Source: Peptococcaceae bacterium BRH_c8a
GTDB taxonomy: Bacteria > Bacillota > Desulfotomaculia > Desulfotomaculales > Desulfallaceae
Direction: 5' to 3'
Length of the DNA: 64,000 nt
NCBI GenBank assembly: GCA_000961575.1
Contig: LADP01000003.1
Span: forward strand, 1-64,000
The notes below the pieces were generated by a model, which was not told the DNA's origin, searched no databases, and worked only from the letters and a program-made list of their open reading frames with translations. This document shows positions 1-7,440 of this stretch, in pieces. The translations under genes and the position numbers were made by a program. How positions within the stretch are numbered: position 1 is the stretch's first letter; each line of letters opens with the position of its first letter.

Positions 1-406
1 CAGCTTCCCGGGCGGCACGGCAGATTTCTTCGTTGATTTCTATTAAAGCTTTGTTGCCAAAACGTTTACGAAAGTGGACCATAAGGGAAGGGTCAAACGG
101 TGCTCGGTTCTGGTATTCCCTAAGGCCGATGAAGTACTGAAGGTAGGGGTTCTCAGTGATCTGCTCCACTGTTTCACGGTCGGTGAAACCGCATCTTTCT
201 TTGATGATTAGTGCACCGAGGGCCATCCGGACGGGTTTGGCCTTCTGACCGCGGTGGCTAGTAAAACGGTTGGCATAGCGTTCTTCGATACTTTTCCATG
301 GAATAAGCTTAGCTAGTTTTACCCAGCGGTTATCGGCTCTTAATTTGCCTTCAAAGGGCAGAATGAATTCTTCGAGATAGTATTGGTTTTCTATTTTTTG
401 GAACAT
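1..406 (-). mobile_element. IS5-type transposase, 5' part (runs off the window)
   Basis: Reading leftward from an ATG at 404-406 gives 135 uninterrupted codons that run off the left edge. The product begins MFQKIENQYYLEEFILPFEG and continues with the DUF772-like N-terminal domain of IS5/IS1182-type DDE transposases, for example the stretches ALGALIIKERCGFTD and FDPSLMVHFRKRFG. The catalytic DDE residues would be encoded outside the window, so completeness of the element cannot be judged. A Shine-Dalgarno-like GGAGGGAC lies just upstream of the ATG. The outer end of the element is probably within 440-560 but cannot be fixed without the other terminus. Confidence 0.8.
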
Positions 407-1368
407 GTTTGTCCCTCCAGGTGCACGGTTTTTGCATTATTTACCGCGTTTTCCATGCATCTTATTTCGACAAATATGCTCCTAAATCCTTGATTTTATT
501 GGGTTTTTGTTTCGTTCAGCAAGCCCTAATTAATCTATATTAAGCGAACTTCCAAACTATTTTATTTAACAGCCTGCTGGACGTTATAAGGTGGCAGTAA
601 CACTAGACGCCACACATAATAAAAAAGTAAACCCACTATACTACTTATTATTGAATAAAAAGAATTTAATTTTTGCAGATTAAGTAGAATTATTGCGGAA
701 ATATCTTCGGCGAGCTATCAAAACTCTCCGCTTCGCTCCAACCGCAAGCGGCAGCTACAGGGTAGTTAGCGCTTAAGGGGCATTTCCCCTTCCCTCGGGG
801 AGACCGCCGAGTCTTTAATTGCCGGTACTAATACACTTTGCTTTTGATTCTGATTCTGATTCTTCCGTTCGCCCAGGCTTGTTCCAAACAATTTCGTCTA
901 ATGACCAGTCTCTGATTGGGCCTGACCATCCCTTAGATGGCGTAATTTAGCTTCTTCGACCGGTTTGTCCGATTTTTTTATTTAAACAGTACACATATTA
1001 ATCTATTAAAAAGGAACTACTATATTTCGGCTTCCGGGAATTATCTTTTTCGCATCGAATAAAGATTTTTAATTTTATTCGACTTTTTTCTACAATATTC
1101 CTGCAAAAATTTGCATTAAGCTAGAAATTAGTAAAGCTATTTCGTCGTTCCGGTCTAACTTTAACAGTCAAGGATAAAAATATAGATCAATTGTTTTGCC
1201 AGGAACTCGATAAGCACTTCTACAGCGCTAAGTAAATTGCCAGGTTAGGTAATAAAGATGTTAATACCGACATGTTCGGTAGGGCGCACTCTGTTTACAC
1301 TGTGCAACATTGAAAACTAACGGGGAGAAATTTTAAATTAAAGTCCCGATGTTTTTCTTATTTAAAGT
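407..1368. other. AT-rich intergenic stretch without a recognisable gene
   Basis: About 960 bases separate the transposase from the EamA gene. The stretch is AT-rich except for a GC-rich island around 705-830 and an odd patch at 850-980. On the minus strand the latter gives short open stretches interrupted by stops, such as DWSLDEIVWNKPGRTEESES. These look like decayed coding sequence, but I cannot assign a family. A 6-bp inverted repeat, TACCGA/TCGGTA, lies at 1265-1281. I see no convincing RNA gene. Confidence 0.4.
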
Positions 1369-1397
1369 AAAAAGACAGGAATTTTCCTGTCTTTTTT
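1369..1397 (-). terminator. Rho-independent terminator of the EamA gene
   Basis: The inverted repeat AAAAAGACAGGAA/TTCCTGTCTTTTT directly follows the stop of the transporter gene. It has U-rich flanks on both strands, so it could work bidirectionally. Confidence 0.8.
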
Positions 1398-1402
1398 ACA
1401 CT

Positions 1403-2299
1403 CTAATTTAATTTTTTCTTTTTCTGGACGGTTACAATCAATACTCCTAACAAAATTAGTGAGCCGCCAACAAAGAAATTCAAATCCAAATGTTCACTGA
1501 GTAATAACCATCCCAAAAAGGAACCGACTAATGGTTGGAAAAAGAAAAACAGCGAACCAATTCCAGTATCCATCATTTCCATTCCCTTGTTCCACAGAAA
1601 GAAAGCAGCAGCCGTTGATACTATTCCCAAATATAGAACTCCAAGGATGATTGAAGAATTATTAAAGAGAATGTTGTTTGTTTGAATCTCCCATAACATG
1701 AATGGTGTTGTAAAAACTAATGCAAATAAAATTGCATAAGTTGTTATAGTTAGTGAGGAATAGTTGTAAGATGCAACCTTAACATATACAGATAGTAAAG
1801 CCCATGTTATCGCAGCACCTACTAAAATGACACTTCCCCAAAAGTAAGTTCCAAGGGTTGGACTCCATCCAACAACAATTGCAACACCAATAGTGGCTAA
1901 TAAAAGAGAGAGAATCTTACGTATAGTAAGAGTTTCCTTCAAGACGAATCGAGCAAATATCACAATAAAGGCTGGTGTTGCCGAAGTGATTAGAGCACCC
2001 GTATGGGCATCCGAAAGTTTTGTTCCAATAAATTGAAAAGAAATCGAAACAAAATATCCGATAAATCCAATCCAGCCTAATAGTAGCCAATCCTTCTTTT
2101 CAAGTTTGGTACAATTTTTTGTTTTACGTTGAGATATTTTTAAAATTGCATACAAAACAGCAAACGCAATAACATATCGTAACCAAACAAGAGTAAATGG
2201 GGGAATAAAATCGAGTACATATTTACTCACAACATACATACCGCCCCAAATACTAGCTGCTAAAGATAAACATATTGCTCCTAATATCGTATTTCCCAT
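1403..2299 (-). CDS. EamA/DMT-superfamily transporter
   Basis: This 298-residue, highly hydrophobic protein has about ten predicted membrane segments arranged as two tandem EamA domains (roughly residues 8-145 and 155-290), as in drug/metabolite exporters. The N-terminal segment SIWGGMYVVSKYVLDFIPPF and the repeat-2 motif STAAAFFLWNKGME are typical of the family. Members export amino acids, metabolites or drugs; the substrate here cannot be read from sequence. The start at 2297-2299 follows a GGAGGT Shine-Dalgarno at 2308-2313. The gene is much more AT-rich than the housekeeping genes to its right. Its unusual leader (2320-2480) has a short peptide and interleaved hairpins, which suggests induction by translation stress or an inhibitor. 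Confidence 0.85.
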   Translation of the reverse strand: MGNTILGAICLSLAASIWGGMYVVSKYVLDFIPPFTLVWLRYVIAFAVLYAILKISQRKTKNCTKLEKKDWLLLGWIGFIGYFVSISFQFIGTKLSDAHTGALITSATPAFIVIFARFVLKETLTIRKILSLLLATIGVAIVVGWSPTLGTYFWGSVILVGAAITWALLSVYVKVASYNYSSLTITTYAILFALVFTTPFMLWEIQTNNILFNNSSIILGVLYLGIVSTAAAFFLWNKGMEMMDTGIGSLFFFFQPLVGSFLGWLLLSEHLDLNFFVGGSLILLGVLIVTVQKKKKLN

Positions 2300-2325
2300 T
2301 ATTTATTACCTCCGCCTTATTTAAT

Positions 2326-2401
2326 GAGATTTTATAAGCAAATCTCTAAGACGGGGCAGTTTTAGAACTTAGCTGTTCATCCCCGTCCTAGGAATGAACA
2401 G
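2326..2401 (-). promoter_or_regulatory. Leader with interleaved hairpins upstream of the EamA gene (putative attenuator)
   Basis: Read along the minus-strand transcript, stem A pairs CTGTTCAT (2401-2394) with ATGAACAG (2380-2373). Stem B pairs GACGGGG (2387-2381) with CCCCGTC (2356-2350). The arms interleave, so A and B exclude each other. Stem C pairs GAGATTT (2346-2340) with AAATCTC (2332-2326), ahead of the ribosome-binding site. The 5' arm of stem A lies inside the leader-peptide codons, so ribosome position could choose the fold. None of the hairpins has a clear U-tract and none obviously hides the Shine-Dalgarno, so the output mechanism is open. Confidence 0.6.
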
Positions 2402-2438
2402 TGGGTTGGTCATTTTCAAACAAGTTAAAGTAATACAT
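2388..2438 (-). CDS. Putative 16-residue leader peptide of the EamA gene
   Basis: An ATG at 2436-2438 is preceded at 7-nt spacing by AAAGGAG (2446-2452) and opens a 16-codon frame, MYYFNLFENDQPTVHS, ending in TAG. It lies between a promoter-like TGTTATAAT and the transporter start. The last codons overlap the 5' arm of a hairpin that competes with a downstream hairpin. This is the layout of leader peptides controlling drug-resistance genes by ribosome stalling. Function is inferred from architecture; I do not recognise the peptide. Confidence 0.55.
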   Translation of the reverse strand: MYYFNLFENDQPTVHS

Positions 2439-2471
2439 TTGAATTCTCCTTTCTAAAAATAATATACATTA

Positions 2472-2479
2472 ATTATAAC
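2472..2479 (-). promoter_or_regulatory. Extended -10 promoter element for the EamA transcript
   Basis: On the minus strand TATAAT is preceded by TGT, an extended -10 (TGNTATAAT). It lies about 35 nt upstream of the leader-peptide start. The -35 region is weak. Confidence 0.5.
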
Positions 2480-2783
2480 ATAAAAAATTAAAGCGGGCTT
2501 AATTAACATGCTGCACAGTAAACATTTATAGGCTGCAATTATCAAAGCAAGACAAGACTCCTTATAGCTGTGCTTTGCAGGTAAAATGTTCAGCAAGCTG
2601 ATTTCTCATTTTGTTATGGTCATTGTTAATTATGTTTAATAATTTAGGTTTTGGAAGGAAATTTGAACGTATGTAAAGAATATGTTCGGAATTAATAGCC
2701 TTGAAACGTGTTATTATTCTGGGTGAACATAACAATGATTATGCGGCACAACTAATAAAATCCCAGACTTTCACAGATAAACA
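2480..2783. other. AT-rich spacer before the sigma-K fragment
   Basis: About 300 bases with no gene, recognisable RNA or terminator. The DNA stays AT-rich up to roughly 2780. The change to more GC-rich sequence coincides with the sigma-K-like reading frame. Confidence 0.4.
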
Positions 2784-3068
2784 GTGGAAGGCAATGAGAT
2801 TCACTTCATGGACGTATTAAGCACCGATGCAGAGGCTGTGGCTGAACTGGTGGCCAAGAATCTGGACTGTGAGCAGTTGTGGCGCAAACTAAAACACCTT
2901 ACTCCGCAAGAGAGGAATGTTCTGGTACTGCGTTACGGGCTCCGCGGCAAGAAACGCCGGACACAGAAAGAAATCGCTAAAAATATGGGTATTTCCCGCT
3001 CCTACGTAAGCAGGATTGAAAAGAGAGCCATTGACCGCCTGTCGGAGCAATTCTTGGCGGAGGCTTAA
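2784..3068 (+). CDS. C-terminal half of sporulation sigma-K (SpoIIIC-like fragment)
   Basis: The 94-residue product is sigma-70 regions 3 to 4.2 only. Region 4.2 reads KEIAKNMGISRSYVSRIEKR, the helix-turn-helix wording typical of sigma-K; sigma-E usually has ISQSYISRLEKR. The frame opens at GTG 2784 with EGNEI, which in intact sigma-K/sigma-E follows DPIGTDK. An in-frame TAA lies two codons upstream and region 2 is absent. AATGA at 2793-2797 falls in the same codons as the 5-bp skin crossover core in Bacillus subtilis sigK. It may therefore be the 3' half of a sigK interrupted by an element, or a dead duplicate. It cannot work as a complete sigma factor in this arrangement. Confidence 0.75.
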   Translation: MEGNEIHFMDVLSTDAEAVAELVAKNLDCEQLWRKLKHLTPQERNVLVLRYGLRGKKRRTQKEIAKNMGISRSYVSRIEKRAIDRLSEQFLAEA

Positions 3069-3145
3069 CGATGGTTACGTTTATCTGCAGCATACTGATG
3101 ATTAAATTGCTTTTCAACAAGTTGCGAAAGATTCCCAATTGGCGT

Positions 3146-3186
3146 AAATGTTTAGCCCGGCCGTTTTAGGCCGGGCTAAACATTTT
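3146..3186. terminator. Strong bidirectional terminator between the sigma-K fragment and hcp
   Basis: A perfect 17-bp stem (3146-3162 with 3169-3185) has core TTTAGCCCGGCC/GGCCGGGCTAAA, a 6-nt loop and A/T-rich flanks on both sides. It lies between convergent genes. Confidence 0.85.
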
Positions 3187-3220
3187 AGGACTAACTAAAA
3201 CTTACTTCTTTTGAGAGGTA

Positions 3221-4504
3221 TTAACCCAGGACAGCCTTGATGTCTTCTTCCGGTGTGGTGATAAGCTGCAGGTTATAATTCTCTTGTATGACTGCCAGCA
3301 CGTTGGGGGTCAGGAACGCCGGGGCCGTGGGGCCGATGCGGATATTTTTGATCCCCAGATGCAGCAGAGTGAACAGAATGGCTACCGCTTTTTGTTCGAA
3401 CCACGACAGCACCAAGGTGAGCGGTAGGTCGTTTACGCCGCAGTTGAATACTTTGGACAGCGCCACGGCCACCTGGATGGCTGAATAGGCGTTATTGCAC
3501 TGACCCATATCTAAGAGGCGCGGGATACCGTCGATATCGCCCAGATCCAGGTCGTTAAAACGGTACTTGCCGCAGCCCAGGGTAATGACTACGCAATCCT
3601 TGGGCACTTGTTTGACGAAGTCGGTGAAGTAACTGCGGGATGACCGGGAGCCTTCACAGCCGCCCACCAGGAAGAAGTGGCGAATCTTACCGGCTTTTAC
3701 CGCATCGACAATCTTATCGGCGATGGAGAGCACGAAATTGTGGTGGAAACCGGTGGTTAGTGTGCCGCCTTGTTTCTCTGTGGCGGGCGGCAACGACTTG
3801 GCCTTTTCAACCACCGCGCTGAAATCACGGTCGGCGATGTGTGTCACACCGGGAAGACGGGCAATGCCACAGGTAAACATACGGTCTTTATAGGATTCCT
3901 TGGGGATCAGCACACAGTTAGTGGTGCCCAGGATGGCGCCTGGAAACTCGTCAAACTCTTTCTTCTGGTTCTGCCACGCTGAGCCATAATTTCCCACCAG
4001 GTTGGGGAACTTGTTAAGTAACGGATAGGCATGGGCCGGCAGCATTTCACCGTGGGTGTACACGTTTACTCCGGCGGCCTGGGCTTGCTTTAGAAGCTCG
4101 TGCAGATCCAGCAAGTCGTGGCCGGTAATCAGGATGGCCGGGCCGGGCTTAAGGCCGGTGGACACCTGGGTGGGCATTGGAGAACCGAACCGGTTAACGT
4201 TGGCCTTGTCAAGCAATTCCATGGCCCGGTAATTCATTTCACCACATTGGAGAACTTTTTCCACGTGGTTACCCAAGTCGAAATTTACGTTGGTCAGGGT
4301 GCTAAACAGCGCGTCATGCATAAAGGCGTCTACCTGCTCATCACGCTCGCCCAGTTCCCTGGCGTGGAAAGCATAGGCGGCTACACCTTTTAGACCGATA
4401 ATCAGTGCGTCCTGCAAACTAGCGATATCCTCGTTCTTGCCGCAAACTCCCACTTTGGTGCAGCCGGTACCGCCGGCTGTCTGTTCACATTGGTAACAAA
4501 ACAT
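3221..4504 (-). CDS. hcp: Hydroxylamine reductase / hybrid-cluster protein, class III
   Basis: Hcp carries a cubane and a hybrid Fe-S-O cluster. It reduces hydroxylamine and acts as an NO reductase in nitrosative stress; it is cytoplasmic. The N terminus MFCYQCEQTAGGTGCTKVGV has the Cys set for the proximal cluster (C3, C6, C15, C21). Downstream, GGCEGSR, TLGCGKYRF and DMGQCNNAYSAI carry hybrid-cluster ligands. At 427 residues it is about 110-120 shorter than class I/II proteins. The shortening is in the helical N-terminal domain, which is the class III form of archaea and thermophilic anaerobes. The start at 4504 has GGAGG at good spacing; an ATG at 4511 is too close to it. The gene is monocistronic. 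Confidence 0.93.
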   Translation of the reverse strand: MFCYQCEQTAGGTGCTKVGVCGKNEDIASLQDALIIGLKGVAAYAFHARELGERDEQVDAFMHDALFSTLTNVNFDLGNHVEKVLQCGEMNYRAMELLDKANVNRFGSPMPTQVSTGLKPGPAILITGHDLLDLHELLKQAQAAGVNVYTHGEMLPAHAYPLLNKFPNLVGNYGSAWQNQKKEFDEFPGAILGTTNCVLIPKESYKDRMFTCGIARLPGVTHIADRDFSAVVEKAKSLPPATEKQGGTLTTGFHHNFVLSIADKIVDAVKAGKIRHFFLVGGCEGSRSSRSYFTDFVKQVPKDCVVITLGCGKYRFNDLDLGDIDGIPRLLDMGQCNNAYSAIQVAVALSKVFNCGVNDLPLTLVLSWFEQKAVAILFTLLHLGIKNIRIGPTAPAFLTPNVLAVIQENYNLQLITTPEEDIKAVLG

Positions 4505-4618
4505 TATTCATGGCCTCCTTTTGTATTGTAAATATGTTATTCCTCTTTGGTTACTTATAGCTTACTGAATATTTAACCGGCTATCTATGATGCATCTCAC
4601 ACTTTGAATTCGAAGTTC

Positions 4619-4637
4619 GTCACAACAAATTAGTGAC
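4619..4637. promoter_or_regulatory. Inverted repeat in the hcp/homocysteine-operon divergent region
   Basis: GTCAC (4619-4623) and GTGAC (4633-4637) flank a 9-nt AT-rich spacer upstream of hcp. Just before it lies the near-palindrome ACTTTGAATTCGAAGT. Either could be an operator for a CRP/FNR-type regulator, a common controller of hcp, but the match is only to symmetry and not to a specific consensus. Confidence 0.25.
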
Positions 4638-4686
4638 ATTCTGTAGGTGTGTCCCCTTTCCCAAAAAGTGGTTACCAGCTATGCTG

Positions 4687-4716
4687 TTGACAAACAGACC
4701 AGACAATTGATAAACT
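4687..4716 (+). promoter_or_regulatory. Promoter ahead of the SAM riboswitch
   Basis: TTGACA at 4687-4692 and TAAACT at 4711-4716 are separated by 18 nt. Transcription would begin some 30 nt before the aptamer. The -35 is perfect and the -10 is moderate. Confidence 0.55.
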
Positions 4717-4751
4717 ATAAAAGTGTATTGTACACAACTAATTAAAAAGTG

Positions 4752-4909
4752 CTCTTATCCGGAGTGGTGGAGGGACTGGCCCTGTGAAGCCCGGCAACCG
4801 CCCCGCCTATGGCGGAGGTATGGTGCTAATTCCTGCAGAAGTAATAACTTCTGGCAGATAAGAGGTGACGTATCTAAAACCTCTTCTGTACCCTGAAGGG
4901 GTTTTATTT
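4752..4909 (+). promoter_or_regulatory. SAM-I (S-box) riboswitch with intrinsic terminator
   Basis: The aptamer starts with CTCTTATC (4752-4759) and closes with GATAAGAG (4857-4864), forming P1. The conserved core includes GGTGGAGGGA, CCCTGTGAAGCCCGGCAACC and TGGTGCTAATTCC. The expression platform has a terminator hairpin, AAAACCTCTT with AAGGGGTTTT (4876-4905), followed by a T-rich tail. The 3' side of P1 plus GT (AAGAGGT) can pair instead with ACCTCTT (4879-4885) as antiterminator. SAM binding should stabilise P1 and switch off the downstream homocysteine genes. Confidence 0.95.
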
Positions 4910-4944
4910 GTCGGAGCGGAGCACAAAACCAATGGAGGTGCTGT

Positions 4945-6141
4945 ATGGCAACGGAAAGAACATTCCGGGAAATTAATGAACGCATCAAGCAGGGTAAAGC
5001 GGTGGTAATTACCGCTGAAGAACTGGTGACCCTGGTCAAAGAAAAAGGCGTGAGCTATGCCACGTCGGAGGTCGACGTGGTGACCACCGGAACATTTGGA
5101 CCCATGTGCTCTTCCGGCGCTTTTTTAAACCTGGGGCATTCCAAACCCAGAATTAAGATGCAGAAAGTATGGTTGAACGGAGTACCTGCTTATTCAGGTA
5201 TCGCTGCCGTCGACGCCTACATCGGAGCCACCGAAGTTAGGGAAGACGACCCGCTGAACAGTGACTATCCGGGCGAGTTTCGGTACGGCGGCGGGCACGT
5301 AATTCAGGATTTGGTGGCTGGCAAGAAAGTAAATTTGCGAACCACCGGTTATGGCACCGACTGTTACCCGCGCCGGGAATTTGAAGCCCAAATTACCCTG
5401 GACGACATTAACGAGGCAATCCTGTTTAACCCGCGTAACGCTTATCAGAATTATAGCTGCGCTGTTAACCCAAGCTCCAAAACCATCCATACCTACATGG
5501 GGGTACTTAAAAGCAACATGCAAAACGCCCATTATTCAACGTCGGGACAGTTAAGCCCGCTGCTTAAGGATCCGTGGTTTAAGACTATCGGTATTGGAAC
5601 CCGCATATTCCTGGGTGGTAGTGTGGGTTATGTGGCCTGGAACGGCACCCAGCACTTCCCTTCCTTTATGAAGGATGAAAGCGGGCAAGATTTAAGCCCG
5701 GCTGGGGCTACCCTATCGGTAATCGGTGATCTGAAAAAAATGAGTCCCCGTTGGCTGGCCGGTGCCAGCATGCTGGGTTACGGTGCCAGTCTATCTGTTG
5801 GCCTGGGCATCCCTATCCCCATCCTGAACGAGGACGTTTGCCGATTTGCTGCCGCTGGTGACGATGAACTGTTCGCTCCCATTATAGACTACAGCCAGGC
5901 TTTTCCCGAGCGTGAGTCCGGTAATCTCGGTCACGTGAGCTATGCTGAATTAAAGAGCGGCACCATCAAAATTAACGGCCGGGAAGTGACCACGGCACCG
6001 ATGTCCAGTTACCCGCGGGCCAGGGAAATTGCAGGACTTTTAAAAACCTGGATCCAAAAGGGTGAGTTCCTGCTGGGTGAGCCGGTAGAACTGTTGCCCG
6101 ATGCCAACGCAGGAATCAACGCTAATGCGTTGCAGGGTTAA
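4945..6141 (+). CDS. Homocysteine biosynthesis protein (DUF39/COG1900)
   Basis: This 398-residue protein belongs to the DUF39 family. In methanogens and other anaerobes the family is needed to make homocysteine from aspartate semialdehyde and sulfide, without the usual homoserine-activation route. Visible family stretches are TTGTFGPMCSSGAFLNLGHS with its Cys near residue 56, CAVNPSSKTIHTYMG and GVGLG-like glycine-rich segments after residue 270. The start at 4945 has GGAGG six bases upstream. It is the first gene after a SAM-I riboswitch, which independently points to methionine/homocysteine metabolism. The next gene, a NIL-ferredoxin, is its usual partner and probable electron donor. Confidence 0.9.
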   Translation: MATERTFREINERIKQGKAVVITAEELVTLVKEKGVSYATSEVDVVTTGTFGPMCSSGAFLNLGHSKPRIKMQKVWLNGVPAYSGIAAVDAYIGATEVREDDPLNSDYPGEFRYGGGHVIQDLVAGKKVNLRTTGYGTDCYPRREFEAQITLDDINEAILFNPRNAYQNYSCAVNPSSKTIHTYMGVLKSNMQNAHYSTSGQLSPLLKDPWFKTIGIGTRIFLGGSVGYVAWNGTQHFPSFMKDESGQDLSPAGATLSVIGDLKKMSPRWLAGASMLGYGASLSVGLGIPIPILNEDVCRFAAAGDDELFAPIIDYSQAFPERESGNLGHVSYAELKSGTIKINGREVTTAPMSSYPRAREIAGLLKTWIQKGEFLLGEPVELLPDANAGINANALQG

Positions 6142-6185
6142 TAAAGAAGACCTGTGCGAAGATTGATTAAAAGGAGTGTGGGAAA

Positions 6186-6587
6186 ATGGCCCCTAAAAAG
6201 GTAGTGCTGCGATTTAGCGCCGACATATCGGATCAGCCCATGATTTACAAGCTGGTAAAGGACTATAATCTGGTTATTAATATACTGAAGGCCAATGTAA
6301 ACCCCCAAATGGAAGGCACTATGGTGATGGACATCAGCGGTGAGAACATCGAAGCGGGTATTGAATACCTAAGAAGCGTCGGAGTTGGTGTGCAGTCCCT
6401 GACCGAGGAAATCATTCAGAACGAAGATAAATGCGTAAGCTGCGGTTCCTGCACTGCTATCTGCCCTTCAGGGGCGCTGTTCATCGAACGGCCGGACATG
6501 ATAGTGCGCTTTGACAGTGACCGCTGTGTGGTTTGTCACCTGTGTCTAAAAGCGTGTCCCATGCGGGCCATGGAGGTTCGTTTTTGA
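6186..6587 (+). CDS. NIL-domain 4Fe-4S ferredoxin, homocysteine synthesis partner
   Basis: The 133-residue protein has an N-terminal NIL domain (about residues 1-75), a ligand-binding fold also found in methionine ABC transporters. It is followed by two 4Fe-4S motifs: CVSCGSCTAICPSGALF near 80-96 and CVVCHLCLKACP near 112-123. Fusions of this type sit beside DUF39 proteins in anaerobes and are required with them for homocysteine formation, presumably supplying electrons for reductive sulfur transfer. The start has AAGGAG at good spacing. It shares the riboswitch-controlled transcript and overlaps the next gene by 4 nt. Confidence 0.9.
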   Translation: MAPKKVVLRFSADISDQPMIYKLVKDYNLVINILKANVNPQMEGTMVMDISGENIEAGIEYLRSVGVGVQSLTEEIIQNEDKCVSCGSCTAICPSGALFIERPDMIVRFDSDRCVVCHLCLKACPMRAMEVRF

Positions 6588-7327
6588 ACGAATATGTAAA
6601 TCGTGCTTACCGGCTGTTGCACCGGCAGGATGACCTGGTTTTTTTTCAGCTGCTAGTTAAGGAAACCGATCTGGATATCGGCATCCCACGTGCCAGGTTG
6701 AACCAGGAACTTTTTGACGGCGCCAGGCAGGCGGTTATGGCAGTACGGTCACAGTTGGAACAGTATATCTTAAAAGATGAAAATTTTAGGCGCGCTTTAG
6801 AACCGCGTACGCCCCAACCCGGTGCGCCGGCCATCGTCCTAAGTATGGCGATGGCCGGTCAGGCCGCTGGTACCGGGCCCATGGCAGCCGTGGCCGGGGC
6901 TATTGCCCAGCATATCGGTGAATACCTGGCCCGGCGTACCCGGGAAGTAATCGTGGAAAACGGCGGCGACATCTTCATGCGTACTGAACGGGTGCGCCGG
7001 ATCGGTATCTTTGCCGGCCCTTCTACTTTTACCAACCGCCTGGCCCTGGAAATTGAACCGCACCGTACACCCCTGGGCATTTGTACCTCATCCGGTACTG
7101 TAGGCCATTCCCTCAGTCTGGGCTGTGCCGATGCGATGGTGGTACTGGCCCCGTCAGCGGCGTTGGCCGACGCAGTAGCCACGGCAGCGGGCAACCTGGT
7201 ACATAACGAGTCGGACTTGCAGTCAGCGGTGGATTTTGCCCTGGGAGTCAAGTCGGTAACCGGTGCGCTGGCGATTAAGAATGATAAACTGGCTGCCGCC
7301 GGCAACATTAAGTTGGCACCCATGTAA
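6584..7327 (+). CDS. UPF0280/COG2122 family protein (ApbE-related), homocysteine operon
   Basis: I chose the TTG at 6584-6586, which overlaps the ferredoxin stop (TTGA) and has GGAGG 7 nt upstream. Longer readings into the ferredoxin gene lack a ribosome-binding site. The 247-residue protein matches UPF0280, a family distantly related to ApbE flavin transferases, with glycine-rich stretches MAMAGQAAGTGPMAAVAGAI and GICTSSGTVGHSLSLGCADA. COG2122 members have been linked genetically to homocysteine synthesis together with DUF39, and position as third gene of a SAM-riboswitch operon supports that. The reaction it performs is unknown to me. Confidence 0.85.
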   Translation: MNEYVNRAYRLLHRQDDLVFFQLLVKETDLDIGIPRARLNQELFDGARQAVMAVRSQLEQYILKDENFRRALEPRTPQPGAPAIVLSMAMAGQAAGTGPMAAVAGAIAQHIGEYLARRTREVIVENGGDIFMRTERVRRIGIFAGPSTFTNRLALEIEPHRTPLGICTSSGTVGHSLSLGCADAMVVLAPSAALADAVATAAGNLVHNESDLQSAVDFALGVKSVTGALAIKNDKLAAAGNIKLAPM

Positions 7328-7328
7328 T

Positions 7329-7363
7329 GCGTTCAAGTCGGGGACGGTTCTTGACTTGAACGC
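7329..7363. repeat. 11-bp inverted repeat after the homocysteine operon
   Basis: GCGTTCAAGTC (7329-7339) and GACTTGAACGC (7353-7363) flank GGGGACGGTTCTT. Sequences of this wording resemble short REP-like palindromes dispersed in related Clostridia. No poly-U tail follows, so it is unlikely to be the terminator. Confidence 0.5.
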
Positions 7364-7386
7364 TCCAACTCGAAAGGCCCAAAGCT

Positions 7387-7420
7387 AAAGCGGACAAGAT
7401 TTTACTTGTCCGCTTTATTT
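7387..7420 (+). terminator. Terminator of the homocysteine operon
   Basis: AAAGCGGACAAG/CTTGTCCGCTTT (7387-7398 with 7405-7416) is a perfect 12-bp stem followed by ATTTAT. A/T flanks also allow it to stop the convergent acyl-CoA synthetase transcript. Confidence 0.85.
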
Positions 7421-7440
7421 ATCATGAGACAGATTAAATA

